From contig JAAPAO010000288.1 in assembly GCA_013115145.1 (NCBI GenBank), positions 1 to 33,156 of the forward strand: DNA of 33,156 nucleotides, written 5' to 3'. How positions within the stretch are numbered: position 1 is the stretch's first letter; each line of letters opens with the position of its first letter. Source of the DNA: Perkinsus chesapeaki. Taxonomy: Eukaryota > Perkinsozoa > Perkinsida > Perkinsidae. Positions 11,401 through 21,924 of the stretch are shown here, piece after piece. Position numbers and translations under genes: made by a program. The notes under the pieces were generated by a model. It did no database searches. It was given only the letters and a program-made list of their open reading frames with translations, and was not told where the DNA came from.

Positions 11401-14400
11401 GAGAAAAGTTTTGCGAAAATATTAAAAAACTTCATGGATCATGTTAGGATGGGTTCGCTCCCTCCTATTTCTCCAGTCCTCGAATTTCGAACATTTCTCA
11501 AGATCAATTAAATAACCTCATCTTTACTTCACTACTACTCGCACGCAGCGCTTAGCAGCCGTTGCCAGGATTCGAACCCGAGACTGATGATTAAGCCGCT
11601 CACCTTAGCTTGCTTCAAGTCTTCCTCCAACTCGTGTATCTTTTCACGAAGCGCATCAGCATCACTTCGAGCCAGGCCTCCCTGAATAAAAAAACTTCGC
11701 TCCGCTAAGACTTCATTCGCGTTTCACCTTCGATTCGAATTCTGTTATCTTCTTTTCGGCGTTCAGCAAAGATTCCTTCGCAGCTGCGAGCTCGGCGTTC
11801 TTAGCGTTCAAGTCCGCGGTCAATTTGGTAACTAACGTGATCAAACAAAAGAGCGGTATGCACGCATGCACACACTGTTCTCCACTTACTTTTCTCATCA
11901 CTTGACTTTATCTGTTCCTCTAAACTCTTAACAGCAGTTTGCAACACCTAACAAGCCAACAATGTAACAGGCACGGCAACAGCAATAAGCCCAACTGTCC
12001 AAATCGATCAAAACGCTCGAACATATACAAACAGTCCCATATATACTAGAAAACTCATTCCCTGAATTTTCCGGGTTTCCGGGTTTCGTATGCCCTTCCC
12101 CTGTCGCGGAGAAGCGGATAGATACGTCCAAGAATCACTCTGAGTGGATCACCGATGATATTTTACTTGGTTGTTGCTTTTCTGTGACTCAACTTCTGCT
12201 CTAGCAACACTGAGCATTCTCTCCATTTGAGGGTTGCTGCTGCTACTAGTCGGTTGGGCTGAAGCAGCTGACACTTCAGGTGAACCCAGAGATGCGCGGC
12301 TCTGAAGAAGGGCAGATCCTTAGCGGAGCGAAGCAGTTTTTGTTTACCTTGTATAACTTGATTTTATCGATTAATGACTGCTTTTCAACAGACCAAGTTC
12401 GTCGCTCATCAGCAAACTTGGATGCTTCCTGAGAATCGTGCGCATGCGTGCATACCGACTTTTCTTCAAATCTTCACCTCCTCCAGCCGTTTGATTGATT
12501 CCTTTGATGAGCTCAACGTAGAACTCTGTTCCTCGTAAGCCGATCGATAGAACACCAAACTGAAGATACATAAAGATACCCGCCTCCGCACTGTGAAGAT
12601 TTTCTCACTTGTTCTTCAACTCTTCCATTTCGTGCAGAACCTTCTCCGTCTGTTCCCTAGCCATTTCCCGAGCGCTCTGAGTCTCCTCTGCAACTCCTGA
12701 TAATATACGCGCAAGTTCGAATCCCACATGCGACATAATCGTCTTACTTTGCTGAGTTGAAACCAGGAGACTGGCGATTTTGGCCTTCTCAGCTAGTACG
12801 GCTTGGAGTTGCTCGCTAAACTAAAAATAAAATGGCAAGATGCGCGACCTAATATGTATCTGCCTCGGTTCAACCTGGGATACTTACAACTTCAACCCTA
12901 GCCTGCGCACTGTGCATCTTTTCCAATGCTTCAGATTTTTCCCGTAATGCAATCGATCTCTCATGCACAACCTGAAAACATCTTTTTTCTGTATGAAATG
13001 CACGCTTCAACCTCCCTTACAGTTTTAACAGTTCCCTCCAAAGTAGCGTTCTGCGCCGCCAAACCAGCGCTCCTCTTCTCGGTCGCCCTTGCATCATCCT
13101 CTACTCTCTTCAACGACGCGCGAAGCTCGCCCATAGCCTCGGAGATGACAGACTGACAGACATCACGATTTGAGGAAAAATCGGTATGAAAATCCTTAGC
13201 GTTACCTTCCTGTCTTTCTCCAACTGTAGCATTGTCTTCGCTCGAATGCTTTCCGTGCTCAGTTTCCTGTTCTCTTCCCTTAAAGTGTTGCATTCTTGAC
13301 GCATCATGTCAAGCTCTGAAACGATACGATCGTGCGCATGCGTGCAGAAACGATACCAGAGGACTCAGAGAGACGCGAGGCGAAGTCGAAATAAACGAAT
13401 AGCGACGAAACTGTTCCTCGGTCGTGTGGACTAGGACCCGTTTGAAGATCACACGTTATATCTTATAACGTATGATCTTCAAACGAGTACCACTATAACT
13501 TATAATCCACTCTATCAATGCACGCTATCTGTTGAACTTTGAAGAACGACCCGAAATATTATTAAATAAACAGAGCTGGGGCGCGCAAGAATCGTAAAGA
13601 GTTTTGTGGAATTTCCTCCGTTTTCTCATTGCGGCGGGTGTAGTACTTACGTTTCTGTGATTCACTCTTAACAGTCTCCAACTTATCTTGTAACAGATTA
13701 ATCTTACTCTCGGAAGATGGCGACGATCGAGATGGAGACCCGCCACCAGCACCAGCATCACCGCTACCTAACACGATATCTTAAGGTCAAGCATGCAAGA
13801 TACGTGGAAGGTCAAATTGGTTACCATGTGCTTTTGCTGTATCTTGTAATGACTTTCTTAGTCTTTCTATTTCTTCAGCCATTTCTCTCTTATCTTTATC
13901 AGCTCGAGACAGCAACCCTTCGTATGTAGTCTTATCATTCTCACGACTCTTCGACCTGACAATATCATTAACGTCACGCGCCACAGAATTCACATGTTCC
14001 ACGATTCTCCGAGCTCGACATGATGTTGAACTAAGTGCAGTGGTACGCACCCTCCATCACCTTCACCGACCACGAAAACGCCTGCGAGCGACTAACCCAA
14101 GTAGCTATAAGCCATAACTCGGCACATGGTATATAGAACATTAGCAGCTTGTAACAAAGACGACAACGCTGCCGCCGCTCGGCTAATTGCAGAGAAAAAA
14201 GAGACATTCCGAGGGACATTCTCTCGACCAAGGGAATAATTTTTCCACAGATCCTTCTCGTTTTCGTTAATGATTCGTTAAATTACTATTAAAGATGGCA
14301 GTATTTCCTTGCTTCTGAGACTATTCCTAAATCCTGGCAAATAGACCAGCACCACTACCAGCGCCTCGGATCCCCTTACAATTCTTCATATGCTTCCTCT

Positions 14401-17400
14401 ATCTTATCCCAGTCGGCTCTAAGCTGTGCCAACTCCTTTTGAGCCTCCGTCTCACACTCGTTCCTCAATCGTGACACTGATGCCTTCAATGTTGCATTCT
14501 GTGACACCTAATACCAGCTATCGATGGCAAACTGTGATTAAAAAGTCTTACCAATTCCGCAACAGACATGAATGTCGGGGCTGTCTGGGTTGAAGGAGCG
14601 TTGCCATCGAGAGACACGATTGAACTACCGTCCACATCCATAGGAGACGAGGCTGCGGACGATCTGAGAATACGCGATGAGATCGGGCAGATTGATATTA
14701 ATATAATGAATTATTATCAATGATGAAGTAGAGTATAAGATCTAAACTTAATCAGACATAAAATGATATATAAAATCCGATACTACCAGGCTGAAGACAT
14801 ATCAAGGTCCCTTACCTTCGTCTCTTCATTCCTCCTCCTCCTCCTCTCTTAAGGAGTTCCATCTCATGTAACAATACAGATGTCTGATTCACTTGCTCTT
14901 GTAGTTGTAACCGTAAAGTCGATACAGCACTCTCCAATTGTCGACGGGAATGGCTTTCGCTATTCAACCTAATTATATTATCATAACCACCTCTATTATT
15001 TGCCGAATTATCAATATATAACTCATCAAAACGTAATGTAACCAATTCTCGAAAGAACCCTATTTCTCAACGAAAATCCTAGAACTCAAAGCCTCTGAAA
15101 AGTGTACAGAGTAAAAGCTACAAAGGCCTACGCACAAAAGAGCAAGCCTGAATTACCCTGTCGATAGACCACCAGGGCATGCTTAGGGACAAGTTATTAA
15201 CCCTACACATGAGTAGAAGTCAGCCACTTCTGCGGAAGTACCGGTGGCGACCGGATGCGATTTTGGGCTTAGATGTGGCTTGTTGTGATTTTATTTTGCC
15301 GTTACAATGCTTGGAGGGATGTACAACGAGATGTGTAATGCAGTAGACCTTTTCCTTCATATTCATGCCACGATAAGGTCGGCGGCACCTCCGATGCACT
15401 CTTCATTCATGAGCGACAGCGTTCCTCGACATCACCGATACCAGGTCTCTCCACAAAGCTTTGCGGTTATATATATATTCACTCAACATGATACATATAG
15501 GGTGTTAGCACCACGGACAGTAGTGCCCCGGTAACTCTGGGTAGTTGTGCCACGCTTGAGAAGCTTCCATTGGAAATTTATCAGCTCAAGTCCAGTGTTC
15601 GATCTGTGGGCATCGAGTTGAGTGAAACTCTGCTCTATCGAGTGTATTCCCTCCAGATGAATGATTCATCCACCCTCCAAACAGCTGCTATCGTTTGATC
15701 TCGCAAGAGTCTCGCAATATTCATATCAGATTCATTGAATCTCTATTGGATCGATCACCGACCTTAAGCTGTTGAAGGTCAAGGCCCGCGCGTACTCGTT
15801 GCTGGGACTACTTGCCACGACTACTCTCCGCCGTCTGGGTATGCGTGACGTACATTTTGGCAACATCGAGACATTCCGAAGACATTCTAACAAATGGCAA
15901 TTTGTTAAATTTCATTTCTGCAGTTCAAAATCGCACAAGAATATAAAAGAAGGGCAACAGGAATGCCTTTCACTGTGAAAAGCTTCATTCAATTACTGGG
16001 GATGTTTTTTACTGGAAATCCCCACATCGACTCTTACTTGTCTTTAGTCTCCCTCAACTTAGCATTAGCGATCTCGATCTTCTCATCTGACATAATATCT
16101 TATACTGCATTCGGCATTTACGAGTATCTTACTAGCGTCACCAAGCCGCACCACGAGTTCGTCGTTTTGCCGCTGGATGGCCTCGATTTCCGGCGCCTTC
16201 GCTTCGACGTGGGCATTCACTTCATCCAAAAGATCTTCCAGATGGCTAAAGATATCCCAGATCGAAGCATGCAAGATATGTCCTAGGTTAGCTTACGCAT
16301 TAGCCTTTCTGAGAGAGATCGCATCATCTCTTGCTGTCATCAACGCATCAACCAAAGCCGAAAGCGGGAATCCACCGGTGGGCGCTGAGGGAAAAACAAC
16401 ACCTCGCACAATCACGCCTTCTGTCTGATAATATGGTCCCTCATTTGTTTTGCATATATGCCATGGAACACGAACTGGAACACCGAATAAGGGCGATAAG
16501 AGTATTAAGAGGAATATCATTCCAACGATAAAAGCTTCGGAAGGATTATACCATATCTATAGAGTGGAGACTTTCCAGTGGAGATTAGAATTTTTAACGC
16601 TTGCGTTCATCATAACGACGCATGAAAACTATCTAAACCTCCGACGCCTCCGTAAAATAGATCACCTTCTCTTCCAAGTACTTCAGACGCTACTTCTGTG
16701 ATTGACTGTAAACGACCAGTGCCATTAGTGGGACTACCACTGGCAATCTGAAACACGAACTAACCTATTAAGTATCTTGCACGCTTCTACCTTCTCTCTA
16801 AGATACTTCTCCTTCTCTTCTCTCAGTTCATCCCTCTCCTTCAGCAAACTTGCTTTCTCCTTTTCCGACGACTCAGCTTTCCCGCGCGCCAGAGAAAGCG
16901 AACATAACGTCTAAAGATACAAAATAGGTCAACTTTCGACCCTCTCATCAAATCTTACATTATTCAATTCCTGCTTCGTCTCGGCCAACTCCCCACTTTG
17001 TGTTTTAAGCTGATCCTCCAAATTAGAAACCATCTGCTGTTTCAAACTTATGATTCCCTCCAAACTGGACTTCTCTGCATCCGCGTTTTCCCTCGTCGAT
17101 GCCAAATCTTTTACGGTATCCTCTAGCCTATAATCCACCTTCCATGAAAGTCACGCGCCCCGAAATTAAATCACTTTCTCTCTGTTCCATCATGTAATTT
17201 ACTCAATCGTCGGCATTCGGCTTCTGCATTTTCCAGTCGACTCTTCATCCCCGATAGTTGCGTGTTATAATCCAACCTAAAATATATAAATTCATTTTCG
17301 CTTCTCAATCAACCTCCAAAGTATCTTTCCTGGGCGTCCGCAGATACTGTACAGAGAAGATCGTCATCCCGACTGTACCATTAAATGTACAGTGTGAAAT

Positions 17401-18155
17401 TGCGCAACTTTTCAGACATCCACTTCGTTAATTTATCGCACCGACAATGAGCACTGAGCGTCAAAAGTAATGGGAAGCATGACTAAGTTATGAGATACAT
17501 ACTATATTATAGTGAGATCTGCAGTATAAAGGTGGTAAAGATAATGATGAAGATAATAAATTTAATGAAGGTAATAATGACGATAAATCTACGTACTATT
17601 CTCGCATTATCTCTACTTCCTAATTATTCGGCGGCTACCGGCGTCGGTATTAGTTATTTTGACGCCGGTGGAAGCATCCGAATAGAATAGACGAAAATTT
17701 AGGAATGGGTCGGCATTGATAAATCACACATGAACCTAAGATACTCCTCCAATATCACCTTGATTTCTGCATCTCTGTAACAGTCCTCTCCTTCTCCGTC
17801 GAAGCATGCTCTACCAGCTCCCACAGCTCACCAACTTTATCTCCAAGCCGTTTAGTTTCAGTTTGCAATGATTGGTTGTCGAACTCGAGTGGCCGTAGTC
17901 GACCTGCCATGACTAATCCTTCTAATCGACATTATTATTATTATTATTATTACTGTTAGCGTCAGAAAGCTGACACTGCAAAGACAGTTTCTCCGACTGT
18001 AATTCACCGAGTTGACGGGTGAGGACCATGAGCTCGCGAGTTAACCGAGATACCCTAACAACAAGAACAAGGACAACAAAGATTCACAAGGAAATATGAT
18101 AACGAATCGCTCTTAGGAAAAATACGTACCGAGGAAGACCATCTGAGAGCGACAT
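8471..18155 (-). CDS. Very long coiled-coil protein, TPR/MLP-like (tentative)
   Basis: This is a minus-strand locus of roughly thirty short exons. I place the start at ATG 18153-18155 (exon 18130-18155, then 17954-18054 and 17759-17903) and the stop at 8471-8473 (last exons 8757-8967, 8650-8712 and 8471-8562). Almost every exon is heptad-rich and charged (for example LREENRKLSTES, AELAAAKESLLNAEKK, KRQLSAAEEMVKQSERR). A Ser-rich break SSAASSPMDVDGSS lies near 14.6 kb. The tail is Gln-rich with a basic QKRKQPE patch and ends acidic. A long coiled coil followed by a disordered acidic tail is typical of nuclear-pore basket TPR/MLP proteins, but myosin-tail, golgin or kinetochore proteins look similar, so the name is tentative. 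I could not follow exons with confidence through 15.1-16.0 kb, so it could be two genes. Most introns are 40-60 nt; longer ones are at 17.3-17.75, 13316-13650 and 11243-11603. Confidence 0.6.
8720..8734 (+). repeat. TGCACGCATG intron module
   Basis: This sits in the 44-nt intron 8713-8756. In the gene sense it reads CTGCACGCATGTACA and lies just before the acceptor. Similar sequence is found in the introns at 11.86, 12.44 and 13.33 kb. Confidence 0.6.
10327..10369 (-). repeat. GTATC...GATAC element making up most of an intron
   Basis: The whole 49-nt intron 10321-10369 begins with GTATCTTTG and ends with GGATACTTTCAG. Its ends are therefore inverted copies of each other, with GGGTGAAGCTT between. 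It belongs to the intron element family described in the findings. Confidence 0.6.
10476..10490 (+). repeat. CTTCGCTCCGC-type intron module
   Basis: CTTCGCCCCGCTAAG lies in the 50-nt intron 10447-10496. In the gene sense it is followed by T-rich sequence and ATGGCATTTTG, a layout also seen in PAN3 intron 2. Confidence 0.7.
11558..11603 (-). repeat. tRNA-like fragment at the 5' end of a coiled-coil gene intron
   Basis: The 361-nt intron 11243-11603 starts, in the gene sense, with GTGAGCGGCTTAATC and then CTCGGGTTCGAATCCTGG, a tRNA T-arm and B box. Unlike the others this one is sense-oriented. I see no full cloverleaf, so it is a fragment or relic. Confidence 0.6.
11695..11709 (+). repeat. CTTCGCTCCGCTAAG intron module
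   Basis: Exact CTTCGCTCCGCTAAG in the 46-nt intron 11682-11727, next to a run of A (T in the gene sense). It can fold as a small hairpin, CTTAGC/GCGAAG. Confidence 0.8.
11859..11873 (+). repeat. TGCACGCATG intron module
   Basis: TGCACGCATGCACAC lies in the intron at about 11832-11887 of the coiled-coil gene, in the opposite orientation to the other intron copies. Confidence 0.6.
12319..12333 (+). repeat. CTTAGCGGAGCGAAG intron module, inverted copy
   Basis: Exact reverse complement of the module at 11695-11709. It sits in the 46-nt intron 12302-12347 in the opposite orientation relative to the gene. Confidence 0.8.
12438..12452 (+). repeat. TGCACGCATGCGCAC intron module
   Basis: Lies in the 49-nt intron 12429-12477. 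In the gene sense it reads ATGCACGCATGCGCACGAT just before TCTCAG. The intron at 13316 has nearly the same 3' end. Confidence 0.75.
12697..12747 (+). repeat. tRNA T-arm-like sequence filling an intron
   Basis: This 51-nt intron of the coiled-coil gene reads, on the plus strand, CAAGTTCGAATCCCACATG, close to the B box in TRAPPC3 intron 6. It is antisense to the gene. Confidence 0.65.
12856..12883 (-). repeat. 28-nt GTATC...GATAC intron element
   Basis: In the gene sense the element runs from GTATCCCAGGTTGAACC to GATAC. It has the same length as the element in PAN3 intron 1 (32251-32278), and I count 20 of 28 positions identical, although the genes are unrelated. Confidence 0.75.
12972..13020 (-). 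repeat. Intron carrying GGTTGAAGCGTGCA
   Basis: This 49-nt intron contains GGTTGAAGCGTGCA, identical to the core of the PAN3 intron 1 element, but it has ATTTCATAC instead of the GATAC end. Confidence 0.6.
13316..13650 (-). other. 335-nt intron with hairpin and intron module
   Basis: This is one of the longest introns of the coiled-coil gene. Its 3' end carries CTGCACGCATGCGCACGATC before the acceptor, shared with the intron at 12429-12477. Its middle holds the 22-bp inverted repeat listed separately. The rest shows no open frame of note. Confidence 0.7.
13439..13485 (-). repeat. Near-perfect 22-bp hairpin inside an intron
   Basis: The arms 13439-13460 and 13464-13485 (CGTTTGAAGATCA..ACGTTATA) are separated by three bases. 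They differ at one position, which is a C.A mismatch on the plus strand but a G.U pair in RNA from the minus strand, the sense strand of the host gene. This favours a folded RNA made with the pre-mRNA, or a very short palindromic insertion. Confidence 0.85.
13775..13803 (+). repeat. GTATC/GATAC intron element, antisense copy
   Basis: Within the 57-nt intron 13768-13824. It reads GATATCTTAAGGTCAAGC on the plus strand and ends in GCAAGATAC. It matches 16251-16279 and, more loosely, 32251-32278. Confidence 0.65.
16251..16279 (+). repeat. GTATC/GATAC intron element, antisense copy
   Basis: Within the 51-nt intron 16246-16296. It reads GATATCCCAGATCGAAGC, then ATGCAAGATAT. GATCGAAGC also fits the tRNA B-box consensus, hinting at a link with the tRNA-like introns. 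Confidence 0.65.
16772..16806 (-). repeat. 35-nt GTATC...GATAC element at the 5' end of an intron
   Basis: The 59-nt intron 16748-16806 starts with GTATCTTAG. After GGTAGAAGCGTGCA it reaches AAGATACTT, giving nine-base inverted ends (AAGTATCTT/AAGATACTT) when the two preceding exon bases are included. The splice donor is itself the end of the element. Confidence 0.7.
17321..17347 (+). repeat. 27-nt GTATC...GATAC intron element
   Basis: Lies in the long intron at about 17282-17758. It runs GTATCTTTCCTGGG to CCGCAGATAC and shares ends and size with the family, but its core differs. Confidence 0.5.
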
Positions 18156-18548
18156 AGACGAAATCTCTCGTCGGAAAGAGATAAAGAGCAAATGAGAACG
18201 ACTACGTGCATTGGAAGATTATATGTCGCCTGGTTCCTAGTGGATATAACAACTCCACCGTGGCAGTACTTCCGGAAATACTTCTCAAATATCTTTGCCG
18301 GTTCTAAATTAAGCGGACTATTCATTCGTTGGTATAGTTTTAGCATTCGAAAAGTGACGTGGGAATATCTGCTATCCACATTCGCCTCAGCTCTACCATC
18401 TAGTCTTCATGTATAGATCACAAAATATACATTCGTTATTGCTCAGACACAAAAAGCGACCAATCGACCAAAAATTCATTTTCTCTCCAGCAGTCTTGCT
18501 GGCATAGGTTTCGGAAGTAAAAGACACCATCTATCATTCCTCCCCATA

Positions 18549-19547
18549 CTACTCAGCTGGCGATTCAGTCCTAAAATCATCGCTCCTTTCGACAACTTCA
18601 CTTGCAGGGGATGGCGAAGTCTCGGTTGCCTAAACACAAGTTGATATCGACTATAAGATTTAAATGGTCAGAGTCACCTCCTTGGTATCCTCCTCTACAC
18701 TTTCCCTGTCCTCCTGTACCTTATTATACACATTCATCTACCCCCATTAAATATAATATTACAGGCTCATCAGCCGCCTCTTCCACATGAGCCACTTCCG
18801 CCTCCTGCTCCCCATGGTGCTCATTCTGACCTCATTAGTATCTTTCAGCTACCTGCTTCATACTCACCTCCTCCACATAGGCTTCAACTAAGTCATCAAA
18901 CATTGCCATTTCAGCGTCTTCCTCCTCCTCCTCACCACCACCTTGGAAAAGGCCTGAAAAGTGACATTATAACCGCAACTGTTAAACTTTCTCAAAAGCC
19001 TTATTAAGATAATATGTGAATCTGTGAGCCGCATGATATCTCAATAATGAACCACTCTGCCCTGTAAGAGCCATAGATTGCGATGCCATGCACGCCTTGA
19101 ATCCTTCGCAGAATAATCCTGCTAGGATTTCAAGTTACTACCATCATGCTCCTCCCCCTCCTCCTGATGTTCATGTTCTAGCGTTGTTCCTTGATCTGCT
19201 ATTTCCTCCACTCGCTGTTCCATCTCATCATCCGCCTCGTCCCTAGACTTCACATCACTTGTAGCTTCACCACTTTCTGAAACCTTCCTTTGCGTTCCCT
19301 TTTTACCCTCAGTACTACGGTCATGATGTCCAGATCCTTCACATGATATCTCCTCCACTTCCGCATTAGATTCCTCTTCAACAGGTTTCCCCTCTGAGAT
19401 TAACCTTCCCTCAATCCACCCTTTACTACTACCAGGAGGCACCGCAGCACTTGCTTGTTGGTCTACCTGGGCGGTTGCCGTGACCTGTTGAGCGTCGGAG
19501 CCATCATCAGATAATTCAATATCAGACGACGGTGGTGATGATGACAT
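18549..19547 (-). CDS. Small, extremely acidic protein of unknown function
   Basis: Five exons: 19142-19547, 18868-18953, 18763-18825, 18678-18719 and 18549-18629. They total 678 nt and encode 225 residues. The introns are 188, 42, 43 and 48 nt. The N-terminus is Ser/Asp-rich (IELSDDGSD), and Glu, Ser and Gln dominate throughout, with a run of five Glu near residue 143. No domain, signal peptide or membrane segment is visible, and the protein is probably disordered. Intron 2 contains GATACTAATGAG, which resembles a branch-point TACTAAC. I do not recognise it; acidic disordered proteins are often nuclear or chaperone-like, but that is only a guess. Its stop codon lies 394 bp upstream of the coiled-coil gene start, so a joined gene cannot be fully excluded, although the in-frame TAG argues against it. 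Confidence 0.65.
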
Positions 19548-19730
19548 TAAATAAAAGGTGGTGACCTCGAAGGATGGTTAATTAAATCAGAGTTTAACGC
19601 AATGCAGGAGATCTTCCACAGGAAACTTCAAGATTCTTATTCGTTCCCGCACGCACTCAACGATGATTAAGTCGTTAAACTTGAAACTCAAGACAAGGCA
19701 AGTAAGAGACCTTCGCATAAGACCGTTGGT

Positions 19731-19746
19731 CGGTAAGATCTTACCG
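19731..19746. repeat. Perfect 16-bp palindrome
   Basis: CGGTAAGATCTTACCG, about 185 bp upstream of the acidic gene start. It could be a protein-binding site; there is no further evidence. Confidence 0.6.
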
Positions 19747-20261
19747 CGAATCTTAAGCTTGCATGAGCGTGACGGTTACCGTACACTGTTGAACAACCAC
19801 CTTACCCTTAAATCTAAGAGACTTCAACAAACTTGAAATCTGAATTAGCTTCGGATGCTGTCCAAAAATAGGTTCAAACGAGCGATTGCAGAGGTCAGCA
19901 GCACTTGACCGTCAACAGGACCCTTGGAATTAACGTCGTCAAGTTGTCCCTCGTGGGTTCAGTAATCGCCGGGCAGGTGTGAACCTTAGCGTTGCGAAGT
20001 GCGTAGGGGAATGCATTGCATAAGAATAGGGGCACTCGGGTTAATGGAATAAGTTAGCTCGTGCTGCTCGTTAGATCTCATTCTGTTAGGGTTCTTTGGG
20101 GCTTGGGCACTAAAGTAAACTTACCTCGTAGGCGAAAACCATTCAAAGAGGCTCTTGTGCGAGTCTGAACCGCCAAAATGACTCGGACCGGTTTTGACTG
20201 TTTCGTGGCGCGTGACAGAGTGCGCTTCAGCAAATAAGAATGTAAGCGGAACTCGTGAAGC

Positions 20262-20276
20262 GTTTCGCTCCGCTGA
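20262..20276 (+). repeat. CTTCGCTCCGCTNAG module outside an intron
   Basis: TTTCGCTCCGCTGAG, one base different from the intron modules at its left end and one inside. It shows the module also occurs between genes. Confidence 0.55.
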
Positions 20277-21249
20277 GTCCGACTTATGTTCTTTGTGCCA
20301 GCTTGTCCTATTTAGGCCTTCTTATATCGAATCTTTCTCACATATCTTTGGCTGAGCTATGTAAGCTTAGTACGCTATAGCATATACGTCAAAGTAGACA
20401 TACGTATAGTTAGTCAAAGGTCTTTTTGGAGTCCTAAGTATAGGTTCTCTAGTTCTAAGTATTGGTTAAGTTCCTTTGTTGGTTGCATTACTAACTAAGG
20501 CCTTATCGAGTATTATTCGAGAAGTTATTGAGTTATATTAGTTGGCGCGTGATTGGTTCACACACCCACCTTCCTTTTTATAAGCCTTATTAATATATTC
20601 TTGTGGTTGGTTATACCGAGACCGTCCACTGCGCGATGCGGTGGTCTGAAATCATAGGCGAAAGCGAAGTCCCAGTTGGCGAAGGCAACCGCAAAGCGGA
20701 GTGACTGGGATCACTCAGAACAGGACTCGATATTATAGCACGAATACGTCTCGAGGAACGCTTCCTAACCTTAGTTACTCTCCCCCTCGCAATGATACGT
20801 CAAGCCAAGTCAATATCCTCATTAGAACTCTTGTCGCTGTCTGTCGACCCACAGTAAACAATGAACACAATGCCTAATACTATAGACAATTGCCGTAACC
20901 AGACCGTCGACTACGTTGCTTAACGTATGAAGTATAACCACTAGCGGCTAGTAAACCTCAACACAGTCTACTAACTTAAGCTCTGGCCCAAGTTCCAGGC
21001 CAGTAAGAATCAGAAGCTCAACTCACTCTTGTCCTTAATCTAACCTTTTTAACACGAGGCAAGCGCCTGCGCGGGGGCCTTAGCACGCATGCACAAATAT
21101 GTGACGCCATCGGTGTCACGGCGCACAATACAATAACAGTAATAACAGAGTAATACCGTCGAGTATAAACACCGGAAAATCGTACAATGGTTCACGAGTC
21201 TCCGTACACTGCGCTGGAGCGCACACCACACGGAAGTCGACTCAAAGCT

Positions 21250-21312
21250 ATCACTCGGAATCGAACAGGGCCTTTCGGTTGCCAAACAATACTCTTAACC
21301 TACTCAACTAGA
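21250..21312 (-). repeat. tRNA-like fragment (SINE-like)
   Basis: On the minus strand an A-box-like TAGTTGAGTAGGTTAAGAG is followed by CCTGTTCGATTCC, a B-box-like sequence, at tRNA spacing. The arms do not form a full cloverleaf and there is no acceptor stem. A tRNA-derived short element is more likely than a working tRNA gene. Confidence 0.5.
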
Positions 21313-21467
21313 CTAGAATAAAACGCGCTAAAGCTGCGAGACGTGAACGAATGCGCTGGAGAAATCTTCCTTATCAACAAATACGGTCGGTTCAATAGGC
21401 ACGGCTACAAAAGTACTCTGCATATTGCGTTCATATTGGTTCAAGTTGAAACCCAAGTCTTGTTATA

Positions 21468-21650
21468 CCGTGTACCGTACACGGGTCACCGGCACCCATG
21501 GCGGGTGCATATATTGATTGTGATGGTGAGTTTTAATAGTGACTCCTATTTTTATTTTGCATGGTATAGTATAGTCAACTAGACGAGTAAAGACGCAATC
21601 CTCAGATTCGTTGCCGATAAATCGACGAAAAAAGAGATATCGATCGAATC
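21468..21650 (+). repeat. Dispersed repeat, copy 1
   Basis: Starts with the hairpin CCGTGTAC-C-GTACACGG and continues with ATAGTGAC and GACGAGTAA motifs. The same order is found at 25376-25590 in the spacer of the inverted duplication, and part of it near 22368-22400. It is diverged. Confidence 0.6.
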
Positions 21651-21924
21651 TAAGGATGAAATTGGTAGCACTGGATCAATTTGTACTACAAATTTTGTAG
21701 CCCTTTTTAGTGGTAATACACTGTGGTATACGATCCACCTCCGCACGAGCTCTAACCCCTGAGAAATTCGAATTTAGAAAATTTCCAACGGCCCAACGTA
21801 AATTATCGAACCTTAATCTCGCATTTCTCCGCAACCTGATCGAATCTGACATCATCCAAGGCACCGTTCTGCTAATGGCTCCGTTATGAAAGAGCAAGAA
21901 AGCAAATAGCAAAATAGTGCTAAT

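Larger units (their letters stand above)
19548..21249. other. Non-coding stretch with palindrome and GCGGAGCG-like pieces
   Basis: No gene is visible. Features are a 16-bp palindrome at 19731-19746, a TTTCGCTCCGCTGAG module at 20262-20276 matching the intron modules, and clustered short repeats near 20.64-20.71 kb (GCGAAAGCGAAG, AAAGCGGAGTG). The stretch lies upstream of the acidic gene and must include its promoter. It may hold an old transposon, but I see no terminal repeats or coding remains. Confidence 0.45.

Noticed and set aside
16748-16770. A 17-nt intron in the coiled-coil gene
   Set aside because: A 59-nt intron 16748-16806 with donor GTATCTTAG fits the usual size and keeps the frame, so an extreme mini-intron is not needed.
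18113-18379. Longer minus-strand frame at the start of the coiled-coil locus
   Set aside because: It runs in a different phase from the spliced exons. The ATG at 18153-18155 joins in phase to the next coiled-coil exon.
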